Positions 35,403 to 45,897 of a stretch of 64,000 nt of DNA are shown in pieces. Numbering within the stretch: position 1 is the stretch's first letter; each line of letters opens with the position of its first letter. Position numbers and translations under genes: made by a program. Source of the DNA: Terriglobia bacterium (GTDB lineage: Bacteria > Acidobacteriota > Terriglobia > JAIQFV01). Below the pieces are notes generated by a model. The model was not told the origin of the DNA, searched no databases, and worked only from the letters and a program-made list of their open reading frames with translations. The stretch spans positions 1 to 64,000 of the forward strand of contig JAIQFV010000006.1 of NCBI GenBank assembly GCA_020073085.1. Direction: 5' to 3'.

Positions 35403-35434
35403 GGACTTCCGAAGGGGGAACCCTTCGGAAGTCC
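35403..35434. terminator. Bidirectional terminator-type hairpin between convergent genes
   Basis: GGACTTCCGAAGGG (35403-35416) and CCCTTCGGAAGTCC (35421-35434) pair perfectly over 14 bases around GGAA. It lies between the stop codons of mdh (+) and the acyl-CoA synthetase (-), where one element could serve both transcripts. There is no strong T tract on either side. Confidence 0.65.
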
Positions 35435-35437
35435 GCC

Positions 35438-37117
<1,680 letters not shown>

Positions 37118-37135
37118 AAAGCGGTCTGAAGCAGA

Positions 37136-38700
37136 TCATTGCAACCGGAAATTGACCTCGGCTTTGGCGACGACGTTCACAGCTCTTCCGTCTTTGGAGG
37201 AGGGAACGAACCTCCACTTTCTGACCGTGTCGACGGCATCTCGTCAAGCCCATAACCCACCGGGCGGAGCACCTCGATCTGATCCGTCGTCCCGTCGACA
37301 CGCACCATGAACTGAAGAAGGACTGTGCCCTGGATCTTCCGTTTTCGGGCGGCTTCCGTGTAACTTGGCGGAAAGCTGCAATTCTCAATGCACTGGGGGC
37401 TTGAGACGCCATCCCGGCCGGGGGTGAAGACCTCCGCTCTTGTGCTCCCCGCTTCCCTCGCCTGCTCGACCGCCCGCATCAAACGCAGTGTATTGCCCCC
37501 CAGGACCTTCCGGATTTCTTCCGCGCTGTAACCCTTGTTGAGCAAAGCCTGCGTCAGATTGGGCATCTTGGAAGCATCCTCCAATCCCACCGGTGTGCAC
37601 GTCACGCCATCAAAGTCGCTCCCGAGCCCGACGTAATCGATGCCCACCAGTTTCTTGACATGGTCGACCTGGGCCACCACGTCGTCGAGCGTGGCGGGGG
37701 GAACATTCTTTCGGTAGTCCTCCATAAGCTTTTTCTGTTCTTCTTTCAGCTTCTCAGGATCGTTCTTGTATTTCTCCTGAAGCGCATCCATCGCCTGCCA
37801 CCGCTTGAGCCCCTCGTCGGCGCTTCGCTGGGACAGGAATTCACAGCCGTAGTTGATCTGGATGACGCCTCCGTTCTGAGCGAGGGCCTTGATCATGTCG
37901 TCAGTCATGTTGCGCGGAATATTGGCGATGGCCCGGCAGGAGGAATGCGAGGCGATCACCGGGGCACGGGTCGTGGCGAGGACATCATAAAAGGTCTTGT
38001 CACTGACGTGCGAGATGTCGACCATCATCCCCAGCCGGTTCATCTCATGGATGACCTCGCGGCCGAAATCGGTCAGGCCGTTATGGTGGGTGACATCGGG
38101 TTTATCGATGTCGCCCGACGAATCAGCCCAGTTGTTGGTATTCACATGGGTGAGGGTCATGTAGCGCACCCCGAGGGCATAATAGTCGCGCAGCAGCCGG
38201 AGGCTGTCCTCAATCGCATGGCCCCCTTCGATGCCAATGAGCGCGGCGATCTTGCCCTGCTTGTGGATGCGTTCGATGTCATCCGCCGTCGTCGCGAGGG
38301 CAAAGGTCTCGGGGTGACGCGCCACGATGTCGAACCGGATGGTGTCGATCATCTCCAGAGCGCGATGGGCTGACTCATGCGTCTTCACGTACTTTTCACC
38401 CACATAAGCCGCAAAGAACTGGGCGCCCATCCCGCCGGCTCGAAGCTTGCCGATGTCCTCCATATTCTTGGAGTCCTTCGTGGCGATATCGAAACCATTG
38501 ACGGTTTCCGAAGAGGTGTCGGAATGCGTATCGATGACGATCGCGGAATCATGAATCTTTTTGGCCTCAGCGGAGATCGGTTGAGAGGACGCGGGCTTCT
38601 GCTGTCCGCTCAAATTGAGGGATAGAAGGATCCCCATCAAGGTGATGAGGCTGAAAAGAACCAAAAGCTTTCCATTTGACGCAAGACGAGGACGATTCAT
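37136..38700 (-). CDS. M19 membrane dipeptidase fused to a TonB C-terminal domain, frameshifted
   Basis: Residues 1-35 form a membrane anchor or signal (KLLVLFSLITLMGILLSL). About residues 55-395 are a family M19 (renal-type) dipeptidase with its zinc ligands in IDTHSDTSS, GIEGGHAIED, VDISHVSDKTF and ASHSSCRAI. After a short linker (GRDGVSS) comes a TonB C-terminal domain: QCIENCSFPPSYTEAARKRK, then KIQGTVLLQFMVRVDGTTDQ. The frame as read stops at 37177. In the next frame the missing end continues as AVDTVRKWRF and AKAEVNFRLQ to TGA 37136-37138, so one base is lost or added near 37238-37241. Coordinates given are for the repaired gene. ATG 38700 has AGGAAGGAATCCCAG before it. Confidence 0.85.
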
Positions 38701-38866
38701 CTGGGATTCCTTCCTGGTTGTGATCAGATTCAAACTGATTATTGTCCCGAGTGCTGCCCCGATAAACCCAAGACGCGGGTCAACGCCGAGGGGCCGAGTT
38801 CGCAGAGAATTCCAATGGTTTAAACTTGAAATTCTTCAGCGTCCTTTGCGGGAGCGTTTGTGGATT

Positions 38867-39088
38867 TCATTTCATGCCGTGAGATCTCTGCATCTCGGCT
38901 GACCAGCGGAGGAACGCCGCCAGCTCTTTGCGATACGACCACATGAACTTCCAGAAGGTTTTGATATCGATGGCGTCGGCGTGAATACCGGAGAATGTCT
39001 CAATGCGCCAGCGAAGATAAGGCGACCTCCAGGGCCGGAGCCGGTAGCCCCGCGACGCAACCCAGAGGTATCGAATCCAATAGAGCAT
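38867..39088 (-). CDS. Small conserved-looking protein of unknown function
   Basis: This protein of about 73 residues begins MLYWIRYLWVASRGYRLRPW and is rich in Trp, Tyr and Arg. It continues SPYLRWRIETFSGI and ends with a basic helix. The composition and length recall small uncharacterised proteins of Acidobacteriota, but this is from memory. The open frame continues upstream to 39181; the internal ATG at 39088 is preferred because the more distal part looks non-conserved. It lies between the dipeptidase-TonB gene and sdhB, on the same strand as both. Confidence 0.5.
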   Translation of the reverse strand: MLYWIRYLWVASRGYRLRPWRSPYLRWRIETFSGIHADAIDIKTFWKFMWSYRKELAAFLRWSAEMQRSHGMK

Positions 39089-39258
39089 GGGATCCCAATT
39101 GTCATCATTGTCGGGAACGGTCAGGATTGCCTGGGTCCCAGGGTGCTCGTCAATACTTCCCGTTAAGAGAATAAGAACCACGACAGGATTTTCAGAAACT
39201 ATCGCGGTAGGGGGGGGATGTCAAATAAATTGTAGCTGTCCGAGGACCCGAGTGCGGG

Positions 39259-40026
39259 TCATTTATGGAACCAGCCGAGGATCCCCTGTTTCACGGCCTC
39301 GCGATTCAACTCGGCGATGGCGTCGGTGAGCGGGATGTCCTTGGGACAGGCCTTGACGCAATTTTGGGCGTTCCCGCAGTCGGCCAGACCGCCTTCCTCG
39401 AGCATGGTCTCGATGCGCTCGTGGGCAATGGCCTGACCGGTGGGATGAGCATTGAAGAGGCGGACCTGCCCGTAAATCTGGGCGCCGACGAAATTCTTTT
39501 TCTTGTCTTCCTCGGTCCGGATCGGCATGAACTGCGGACACACCTCCAGGCAGCATCCACAGGTCATGCATCGTGAATACGGATAGCTCTCCTCCTGCAC
39601 CTTGGGCAGGAGCCGGGGGCCTTCGCCGAGCGGATACGTCCCGTCAATGGGAATCCACGCCTTGGCGCGAATCAGGTTCCGGAACATCGAACTGCGATCC
39701 ACCTGCAGGTCGCGGATACAGGGAAACTTTGAAAAAGGTTCGAGGGTGATCGGCTGAGAGAGTTGGTCGACCAGGGCCGAACACGCCTGTCGAGCCCGAC
39801 CGTTGATCAGCATCGAGCACGCCCCGCAGACCTCCTCCAGGCAATTACAATCCCACGTCACCGGCGTCGTCCTGGTGCCTTCAGCAGTCACGGGTCGTTC
39901 CTGAATTTCCAGCAACACCGAAATGATGTTCATGTTGGGCCGATAGGGGATCGAAAATCCTTCCCAGTACGGCCTGGAACCGGGATCTTTCTGGCGTTTG
40001 ATTTTCAATCTTATGGCGTCAGGCAT
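39259..40026 (-). CDS. sdhB: Succinate dehydrogenase iron-sulfur subunit
   Basis: This 255-residue electron-transfer subunit has [2Fe-2S] ligands in WDCNCLEEVCGACSMLINGR and the following RQAC, [4Fe-4S] in CMTCGCCLEVCP and [3Fe-4S] in CGNAQNCVKACPKD. The CNCLEEVCGACSM form is close to the Bacillus subtilis type, which reduces menaquinone. It passes electrons from SdhA to a cytochrome b subunit in the membrane. GTGAGGACCCTCC precedes the start. It lies 38 bases after sdhA on the - strand. Confidence 0.93.
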   Translation of the reverse strand: MPDAIRLKIKRQKDPGSRPYWEGFSIPYRPNMNIISVLLEIQERPVTAEGTRTTPVTWDCNCLEEVCGACSMLINGRARQACSALVDQLSQPITLEPFSKFPCIRDLQVDRSSMFRNLIRAKAWIPIDGTYPLGEGPRLLPKVQEESYPYSRCMTCGCCLEVCPQFMPIRTEEDKKKNFVGAQIYGQVRLFNAHPTGQAIAHERIETMLEEGGLADCGNAQNCVKACPKDIPLTDAIAELNREAVKQGILGWFHK

Positions 40027-40064
40027 GGAGGGTCCTCACGGGAATAATCTTCACCGGGTTGAGA

Positions 40065-41813
40065 TCAATCGTACTTTCTTTGCCGGGGTGGAAGGAGCGA
40101 GGTATCCACCGGTTCGTACGAAATTCTCGGCTCGCGGTTCTCAAATCGCGCCAGGGTCGTCTTGAGCCATTCAGCATCGTTGCGTTCGGGGAACTCCGGC
40201 TTGTAATGCGCTCCCCGGGACTCGTTGCGAAGCAGCGCCCCCAGATTGATGACCCGGGCGAGGTGCAGCATATTCCTGAGCGCGCGCGCGAACAGGAAGC
40301 CCTGATTTGACCATCGGGACTGGTCATCCAAGTGGATGTTCTGGCATCGCTCTTGGAGTTGGATGAGGTCGTCCCGATTTTGCTTCAGCCGGTCGTTGTA
40401 TCGAATGACCGTGCAGTTTTCCGACATCAGTGTGCCCATCTCGAGCCACAGCGCATAGGGACTCTCTTTTCCGTCGGCCTTCCAGAGGGCCTCGCTGATT
40501 TCGTTCTGCCGTTTCACCTCGGTCTCAAAAACCGTCGAGGCAACTGAACCCGAGCCATTCTTAAGCCCTTTGGCATAATTGAGCGCTTCGTCCCCGCACA
40601 CCATGCCGTCGAAGACGCAGGAAACCAGAGAGTTGGCCCCCAGGCGGTTGGCGCCGTGATGCTGGTAGTTGCATTCCCCGGCCCCGAAAATCCCGGGAAT
40701 GTTCGACATCAACTTTTCCCCGTCCACCCACATGCCGCCCATGGTGTAGTGCATGGCCGGAAAAACCCGCATGGGGACCTTGTGCGGATCATCTCCAATG
40801 AATTTTTCGTAGATTTCAAGAATGCCTTCCAGCTTCCGTTCCAGCACCTCCCGCGGGATGTGGGAGACATCCAGGTAGACTTGCATCTTCCCGTCCACGC
40901 CGTACCCATCCAGGCAAAGCTGGAAAATCTCGCGCGTCGCAATGTCCCGGGGGAGCAAATTCCCATACTTCGGATACTTTTCTTCGAGGAAATACCAGCG
41001 GCCGCCGGGCTTGTCCGCGCGCGGAACCCACAGACGGCCTCCTTCACCGCGGGCGGACTCGCTCATCAGACGCAACTTGTCTTCGCCGGGAATCGCGGTG
41101 GGATGCACCTGGATGAACTCTCCGTTGGCGTAAAGCATTCCCTGTTGATACAGGGAGGAGACGGCCGATCCGGTGCAATTCATGGAGTTCGTGGATTTGC
41201 GGCCGAAGATCAGCCCAATGCCACCCGTCGCCATGATGGTGGCTTCCGCCGGAAACGACTTGGTTTCCATGGTCGTCATGTTCATGGCGACAATCCCGCG
41301 GCCCATCCCCTGGTTGTCGATCACCCCGGAAAGCATTTCCCATCCTTCATACTTGGTGACCAGGCCTGCGGCTTCATGACGGCGGACCTGCTCATCCAGC
41401 GCGTAAATCAACTGCTGACCGGTGGTGGCGCCCGCGAACGCGGTGCGGTGAAACCGGGTGCCGCCAAAACGGCGGAAATCCAACAAACCTTCCGGCGTCC
41501 GGTTGAAGGTCACTCCCATCCGGTCGAACAGATCGATGATCCCGGGGGCCGCTTCACACATGCGTTTCACGATCGGCTGGTTGGCAAGGAAGTCGCCTCC
41601 GTAGATGGTATCGTCGAAGTGCTGCCAAATGGAATCTCCCTCACCCTTGAGGTTTTTGGCCGCGTTAATCCCGCCCTGGGCACACACCGAATGGGACCGC
41701 TTGACCGGGACCGTCGAGAACAAATCGACGTTGAACCCTTTCTCAGCGATTCGGATGGTGGCCATCAGACCGGCCAACCCGCCGCCGACAACGATAAATC
41801 GTGGGGTTGCCAT
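40065..41813 (-). CDS. sdhA: Succinate dehydrogenase flavoprotein subunit
   Basis: This 582-residue flavoprotein oxidises succinate to fumarate. The FAD-binding N-terminus is FIVVGGGLAGLMATIRIAE. The SHSVCAQGGINAA region carries the His expected to hold FAD covalently. Active-site marks are QVHPTAIPGEDKL, SARGEGGRLWVPR and HYTMGGMWVDGE. Length and motifs match the B. subtilis-type enzyme rather than the E. coli type. GGAGAACTCGTAG precedes the start. The cytochrome b subunit gene (sdhC) normally found just upstream in this type is absent; the 438 bases upstream are non-coding. Confidence 0.94.
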   Translation of the reverse strand: MATPRFIVVGGGLAGLMATIRIAEKGFNVDLFSTVPVKRSHSVCAQGGINAAKNLKGEGDSIWQHFDDTIYGGDFLANQPIVKRMCEAAPGIIDLFDRMGVTFNRTPEGLLDFRRFGGTRFHRTAFAGATTGQQLIYALDEQVRRHEAAGLVTKYEGWEMLSGVIDNQGMGRGIVAMNMTTMETKSFPAEATIMATGGIGLIFGRKSTNSMNCTGSAVSSLYQQGMLYANGEFIQVHPTAIPGEDKLRLMSESARGEGGRLWVPRADKPGGRWYFLEEKYPKYGNLLPRDIATREIFQLCLDGYGVDGKMQVYLDVSHIPREVLERKLEGILEIYEKFIGDDPHKVPMRVFPAMHYTMGGMWVDGEKLMSNIPGIFGAGECNYQHHGANRLGANSLVSCVFDGMVCGDEALNYAKGLKNGSGSVASTVFETEVKRQNEISEALWKADGKESPYALWLEMGTLMSENCTVIRYNDRLKQNRDDLIQLQERCQNIHLDDQSRWSNQGFLFARALRNMLHLARVINLGALLRNESRGAHYKPEFPERNDAEWLKTTLARFENREPRISYEPVDTSLLPPRQRKYD

Positions 41814-42251
41814 CTACGAGTTCTCCATGACGAGGGATCATGAAAAAGATTGCTTATTTGGAATTTCTCACATGGTCAGGATTGCCCGGAACGAGAGGAA
41901 ATCACTGGCAGCCAGGAGGAACAGCATCTTCCCCTTACAAAAACCAATTCTCCATGACGGGAGTTGGGATGTCAAACATTTTCCCGGGGAGGGATTTGGA
42001 AGAGAACGGCGCTCGGGCCGTTCCATTCGGCGAACAAGAATGGCCTCTTGATCAGGCGCTTATCTTTAGAATTTGGGTCGACGGCAAAAAGCTCTTCATG
42101 AGGAGACCAGGAATACAGAAAGTTAAAATCCTTCAATCGGAAGAGAATCCGATGAGCACGCCGGGCCTGGCTTCCCATCGACGACCCATTCCCCGATTTC
42201 CTGGCTTCCTAATGAAATCGGGCTTTGATCCCGGCCCGGCCGGAATGGGAA
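41814..42251. other. Intergenic region upstream of sdhA
   Basis: The 438 bases between the sdhA start and the TonB gene stop contain no frame with the transmembrane helices or haem-ligand histidines of a cytochrome b subunit, and no other recognisable gene. One open frame on the + strand from 41840 has a low-complexity, non-protein-like composition. The sdhA promoter should lie here. Confidence 0.5.
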
Positions 42252-44165
42252 CTACAGGATTCTCTTGAGTGAAAATGGGATGGTAATTTCTGCGAGGACA
42301 TCAACCGGCTGGCCGTTCTTTTGCGAGGGGCTGAAGAGCCAGTGTTTGAGCGCTTCGACGGCGGAGTCGTCAAGCCGCTCGTCAACACTGCGAACCACTT
42401 TGATGGTGTCCACAGAGCCGTCACGACGGATGACAGCACTCAAGATCACATCCCCTTCCACCTTTTCGTAGATGGTGGAGGATGGATACTTCGGATGTTC
42501 ACTGTGAAGCAAGCGGGGGGCGCTGAGTTCCGCATCAGGGTCGCCGGCCGGGATCGGGTCTCGCGAAGCACTCAGGGTCGGGTCCTCATATTCCGAGAAC
42601 CGCATCACCCAGCTTCCGCTTCGACTCGAAAGGTTGGCCAGGTTCAGGTACGCCGTATAGATTCTTTTTTCGGCCTGGCCGTGCGGGGCTTTCCTTGCCT
42701 CACTGGAGCTGCCGGGCGACGGCACCTGGGGACTTTGCTCGACGCTGAATCTCCGCGGCTTCGGAAGAACAAGTGCCGGAGGGTTGCCCTGGCCTTTGGC
42801 GCCTTCCCGGGTGGAGGTAGGCGCGGTGCGATCCTTCGGAGGAATATTGGCGGCCACCTGGGGTGGCAGCCTGGGTGTTTGGACGACCGCCGCGCCTGGT
42901 TCCGTCAGGCCTCCACCGGTCACCGTGACGTTGGGGATGTTCAAGGCCCCCGCCTTCCCGCCCCCATTCCCGCCATTTCCACTTCCTTCCTCTGTGCCGA
43001 AGGAGGCCGCCTTGGAGACGTGAGGGACTTTCACGTCCTTATCGGGGGGAGCCGGGTTGACATTCAACACGACGAGGTTCGGCATATCCACATTAGTGAA
43101 TCGCCCGATCTCGGGAGTAACCGTGGGGACGGCGTCCGGGCCTTTCGCAACGGGAACGCTGGCAAACGTGTTTCCGAAACTCGTCGGCGGGAGTGTCTCC
43201 ACCTGAGGCACTTCCGCATTCGGTTTGAGCATTAACTTCGGCTCCGGATTCAACGCCTCCGATTGAGCGATCTTGATATCAGCGAGCGCCCTTCGGCCCA
43301 CGTCGGCCTCCGGGGGCAAGGCGGGGGAAATCGGAACGAGCAGTTCTTTGGGGAGGTTCAAGGCATTCGGGGATCCGGGCACCAGAGTGGGCATCGGCGG
43401 TTCAAAGGGGCGAGCCACTTCGGGCTTGACCGAAATAATATTGGGCAGCTTGATTTCCGCCATATCCAGGGGCTTGGGGGCATCGGGCTGGATGATGGTT
43501 TGGAGATCATTGTCCGGCTCCGGCGGATTGGAAACGATGGTCTGATTCCTTTTTGGAATTCGTACCGCTGTTTTTGGCAGTTCCTGATTCGTGTCGGGGG
43601 AAAAGACTTCGGGAAGAAATTCTGAGAGCTTGTAATAAGTAATGGAATGTTCCTTACGCAGTTCATCGAGTTTTTGAAACGCGTGCTGAGTAAGAGGGTT
43701 GACTGAGATAAACAGCAGGGCCACCTGGATCCCGACGGCGAACATGACTCCAAAGCCCGGAAAATGATCGCGAACGATGACATTCCTGGCTTGGGCCGGC
43801 TCCGCCGTGATCGGAAGGGGAAACGAAGGAGTCCCGGGGTGAATGAAGAATTCCACCAGATGGCGCCACATCAACCGCTGGATCGAAGGGACCTCCCACA
43901 AAATCCGGAGGGGGGCCGCCTCATGCGCTTGGCGGCGAGCGAGGATCCTCTGCTCCCAGGAATGCAGTAATTCAAGAGCCTCACCACGGTTGATGCCGGA
44001 ATCGCCAAAATACTTGCTGCGGTAATTCAGCTCAAAATCCCTGTCCGAGACGACCTGCCACAGCTCGCGGAGTTGGTTGATATGGTCGACCACGCCGCCG
44101 TCTTTAGCCCGGTGATATTCCGGGTTCGGGGAATTTGTGTCCGGACCGCCCATCATGCGGGTCAT
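42252..44165 (-). CDS. TonB-type energy transducer with long cytoplasmic N-terminus
   Basis: This 637-residue protein has about 135 residues before its only membrane span (about 136-155, FGVMFAVGIQVALLFISV). A long Pro-, Asn- and Ala-rich periplasmic stretch follows to about 540. The C-terminal TonB domain has HPKYPSSTIYEKVEGDV, AVIRRDGSVDTIKVVRSVDE and AVEALKHWLFSPSQKNGQ. TonB proteins couple the proton gradient to outer-membrane receptors through ExbB/ExbD. Here the cytoplasmic N-terminus is unusually long and contains the segment FFIHPGTPSFPLPITAEP, a pattern also seen in the TonB gene at 51255. No ExbBD genes are in the window. The gene stands alone. Confidence 0.82.
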   Translation of the reverse strand: MTRMMGGPDTNSPNPEYHRAKDGGVVDHINQLRELWQVVSDRDFELNYRSKYFGDSGINRGEALELLHSWEQRILARRQAHEAAPLRILWEVPSIQRLMWRHLVEFFIHPGTPSFPLPITAEPAQARNVIVRDHFPGFGVMFAVGIQVALLFISVNPLTQHAFQKLDELRKEHSITYYKLSEFLPEVFSPDTNQELPKTAVRIPKRNQTIVSNPPEPDNDLQTIIQPDAPKPLDMAEIKLPNIISVKPEVARPFEPPMPTLVPGSPNALNLPKELLVPISPALPPEADVGRRALADIKIAQSEALNPEPKLMLKPNAEVPQVETLPPTSFGNTFASVPVAKGPDAVPTVTPEIGRFTNVDMPNLVVLNVNPAPPDKDVKVPHVSKAASFGTEEGSGNGGNGGGKAGALNIPNVTVTGGGLTEPGAAVVQTPRLPPQVAANIPPKDRTAPTSTREGAKGQGNPPALVLPKPRRFSVEQSPQVPSPGSSSEARKAPHGQAEKRIYTAYLNLANLSSRSGSWVMRFSEYEDPTLSASRDPIPAGDPDAELSAPRLLHSEHPKYPSSTIYEKVEGDVILSAVIRRDGSVDTIKVVRSVDERLDDSAVEALKHWLFSPSQKNGQPVDVLAEITIPFSLKRIL

Positions 44166-44237
44166 TTAATCACAATTCGGGGGGCATGGAAAGGGCAGGG
44201 AGGGGAGTACAGCAAGCGGCTTGGATTACAAGGAGTT

Positions 44238-44265
44238 GTAGGGGCGCACCGCTGTGCGCCCCTAC
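44238..44265. terminator. REP-type hairpin between tonB and inositol-phosphate synthase genes
   Basis: GTAGGGGCGCAC (44238-44249), loop CGCT and GTGCGCCCCTAC (44254-44265) form a perfect 12-base stem. It sits 21 bases beyond the stop of the inositol-phosphate synthase gene, before the TonB gene. From general knowledge, TGTAGGGGCG...CGCCCCTAC palindromes are widespread interspersed elements. It may end the upstream transcript. A degraded copy occurs near 34241. Confidence 0.65.
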
Positions 44266-44285
44266 GGCAAGGTCTGTGTAGTCCT

Positions 44286-45602
44286 CTAATCGTAATATTC
44301 CAAACCCAGGTGAGTAATCATCTCCTCGCCGCGCATGTAGCGAAGGGTGTTCTTCAGCTTCATAAGCTGAATGAACAGGTCATGTTCGGGGTAAAGTTGC
44401 GGCGCGCACATCGGTGATTTGAAATAAAAGCTCAGCCATTCCTGGATGCCGCGCATCCCGGCGCGACGGGCGAGGTCGAGGAAAAGCACCAGATCGAGAA
44501 CGATGGGCGCGGCCAGAATGGAATCGCGGCACAGGAAGTCCACTTTGATCTGCATCGGGTAGCCAAGCCAGCCGAAAATGTCGATGTTGTCCCAGCCTTC
44601 TTTATTGTCGCCCCGGGGCGGATAGTAATTGATGCGCACCTTGTGGTGAATCTTTCCGTATAACTCGGGATAAACCTCGGGCTGGAGGATGTGTTCGAGC
44701 ACGCCCAGCTTGGACTCCTCCTTGGTTTTGAACGACTCCGGGTCATCCAACACTTCACCATCACGATTTCCCAGGATGTTGGTCGAGAACCATCCATGCA
44801 TCCCCAGCATGCGCGCCTTGAAGCCCGGGGCGAGGATCGTTTTCATCAGCGTCTGTCCGGTCTTGAAATCCTTCCCACACACCGGGACGTTGTTTTTCCG
44901 TGCCAGTTGGCGCATCGCTTCGATGTCGATGGTCAGGTTGGGCGCGCCATTGGCAAAGGGAATGCCGAGGGAGAGGGCGGCGTAGGCATAGACCATGGAT
45001 GAAGGAATTTTGGGATCATTGGCCTTCAACCCCTTTTCAAACTTTGCCAGTGAGGAATGGACGTCGCTCGGCTTCAGGAACACTTCCGTGGAGCCGCACC
45101 ACACCATCACGGTGCGGTCCACCCCGGTTTCCTTTTGAAACCGGCGGATATCCTCCTTGACCTGCTGGGCCAATTCCCACTTATTCCTGCCTCGCTTCAC
45201 GTTGGGGCCATCCAGCTTCTTGACATACCTGCGGCTGAAGACGGCTTTCATGGGGTGAAGCAGCTCCAATTCATCTCGAATCGAATTCAGCAACTCCCGG
45301 TCCAGGACCCCTGCTTTGCAGGCGATTTCGTACCCGTTATCGGGAAAGATGTCCCATCCGGCAAACACAAGGTCGTTGAGGTCAGCCAGGGGCACGAAGT
45401 CCCGGATCGCGGGAACGCGGTTATCGGTGCGTTTCCCCAGACGAATAGTGCCCATCTGCGTCAACGAGCCGATGGGACGGGCGAGCCCTTTGCGTATGGA
45501 CTCAACCCCCGCGATAAATGTGGTGGCCACGGCCCCCAGGCCGGGAATCAGGACGCCCAATTTGCCTTTGGCGGGCGCGATCTTTACTCCTTTTTTAATC
45601 AC
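44286..45602 (-). CDS. myo-Inositol-1-phosphate synthase
   Basis: This 438-residue enzyme of the INO1 family converts glucose 6-phosphate to inositol 1-phosphate with NAD. It begins VIKKGVKIAPAKGKLGVLIPGLGAVATTF (shown here only for its Rossmann-like GLGAVATT). Other family signatures are FAGWDIFPDNGYE, PVCGKDFKTGQTLMKT, DNIDIFGWLGYPMQIKVDFLCRDSILAAP in sequence, and the catalytic lysines lie in this C-terminal part. GTG 45602 is preferred over the first Met at 45665, because GGAGAAATCATC precedes it and the family usually begins there. Inositol may feed phosphatidylinositol-type lipids or compatible solutes. Confidence 0.9.
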   Translation of the reverse strand: MIKKGVKIAPAKGKLGVLIPGLGAVATTFIAGVESIRKGLARPIGSLTQMGTIRLGKRTDNRVPAIRDFVPLADLNDLVFAGWDIFPDNGYEIACKAGVLDRELLNSIRDELELLHPMKAVFSRRYVKKLDGPNVKRGRNKWELAQQVKEDIRRFQKETGVDRTVMVWCGSTEVFLKPSDVHSSLAKFEKGLKANDPKIPSSMVYAYAALSLGIPFANGAPNLTIDIEAMRQLARKNNVPVCGKDFKTGQTLMKTILAPGFKARMLGMHGWFSTNILGNRDGEVLDDPESFKTKEESKLGVLEHILQPEVYPELYGKIHHKVRINYYPPRGDNKEGWDNIDIFGWLGYPMQIKVDFLCRDSILAAPIVLDLVLFLDLARRAGMRGIQEWLSFYFKSPMCAPQLYPEHDLFIQLMKLKNTLRYMRGEEMITHLGLEYYD

Positions 45603-45897
45603 GATGATTTCTCCAGGTCGAACATGATTTTTAATTGAGATGTTGTGTCCGCCGGCAAGAAGCAACTGCCCTTCGAGGCGGAGGATGAGTTGGGATGAAG
45701 AAATACTTCAGAAAACGATTGGCTATGATGGGGGAATCCGTCCCGATTTGCAACCTTAAATTTGGAGGCCTCCGGAAACGACGCGGGTGAAAGCCAACGC
45801 GCGAAGGCCAACTCGCCGATGCACCCACACAATCCAGACGCTCCTTGGAGCCGAAAGACATGGAGTATAAACCTTCTCTTTGAAGGGGATCTTGCCG

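Noticed and set aside
41840-42268. 142-codon open frame on the + strand upstream of sdhA
   Set aside because: No membrane spans, no haem ligands and no family; it cannot be the missing cytochrome b subunit.
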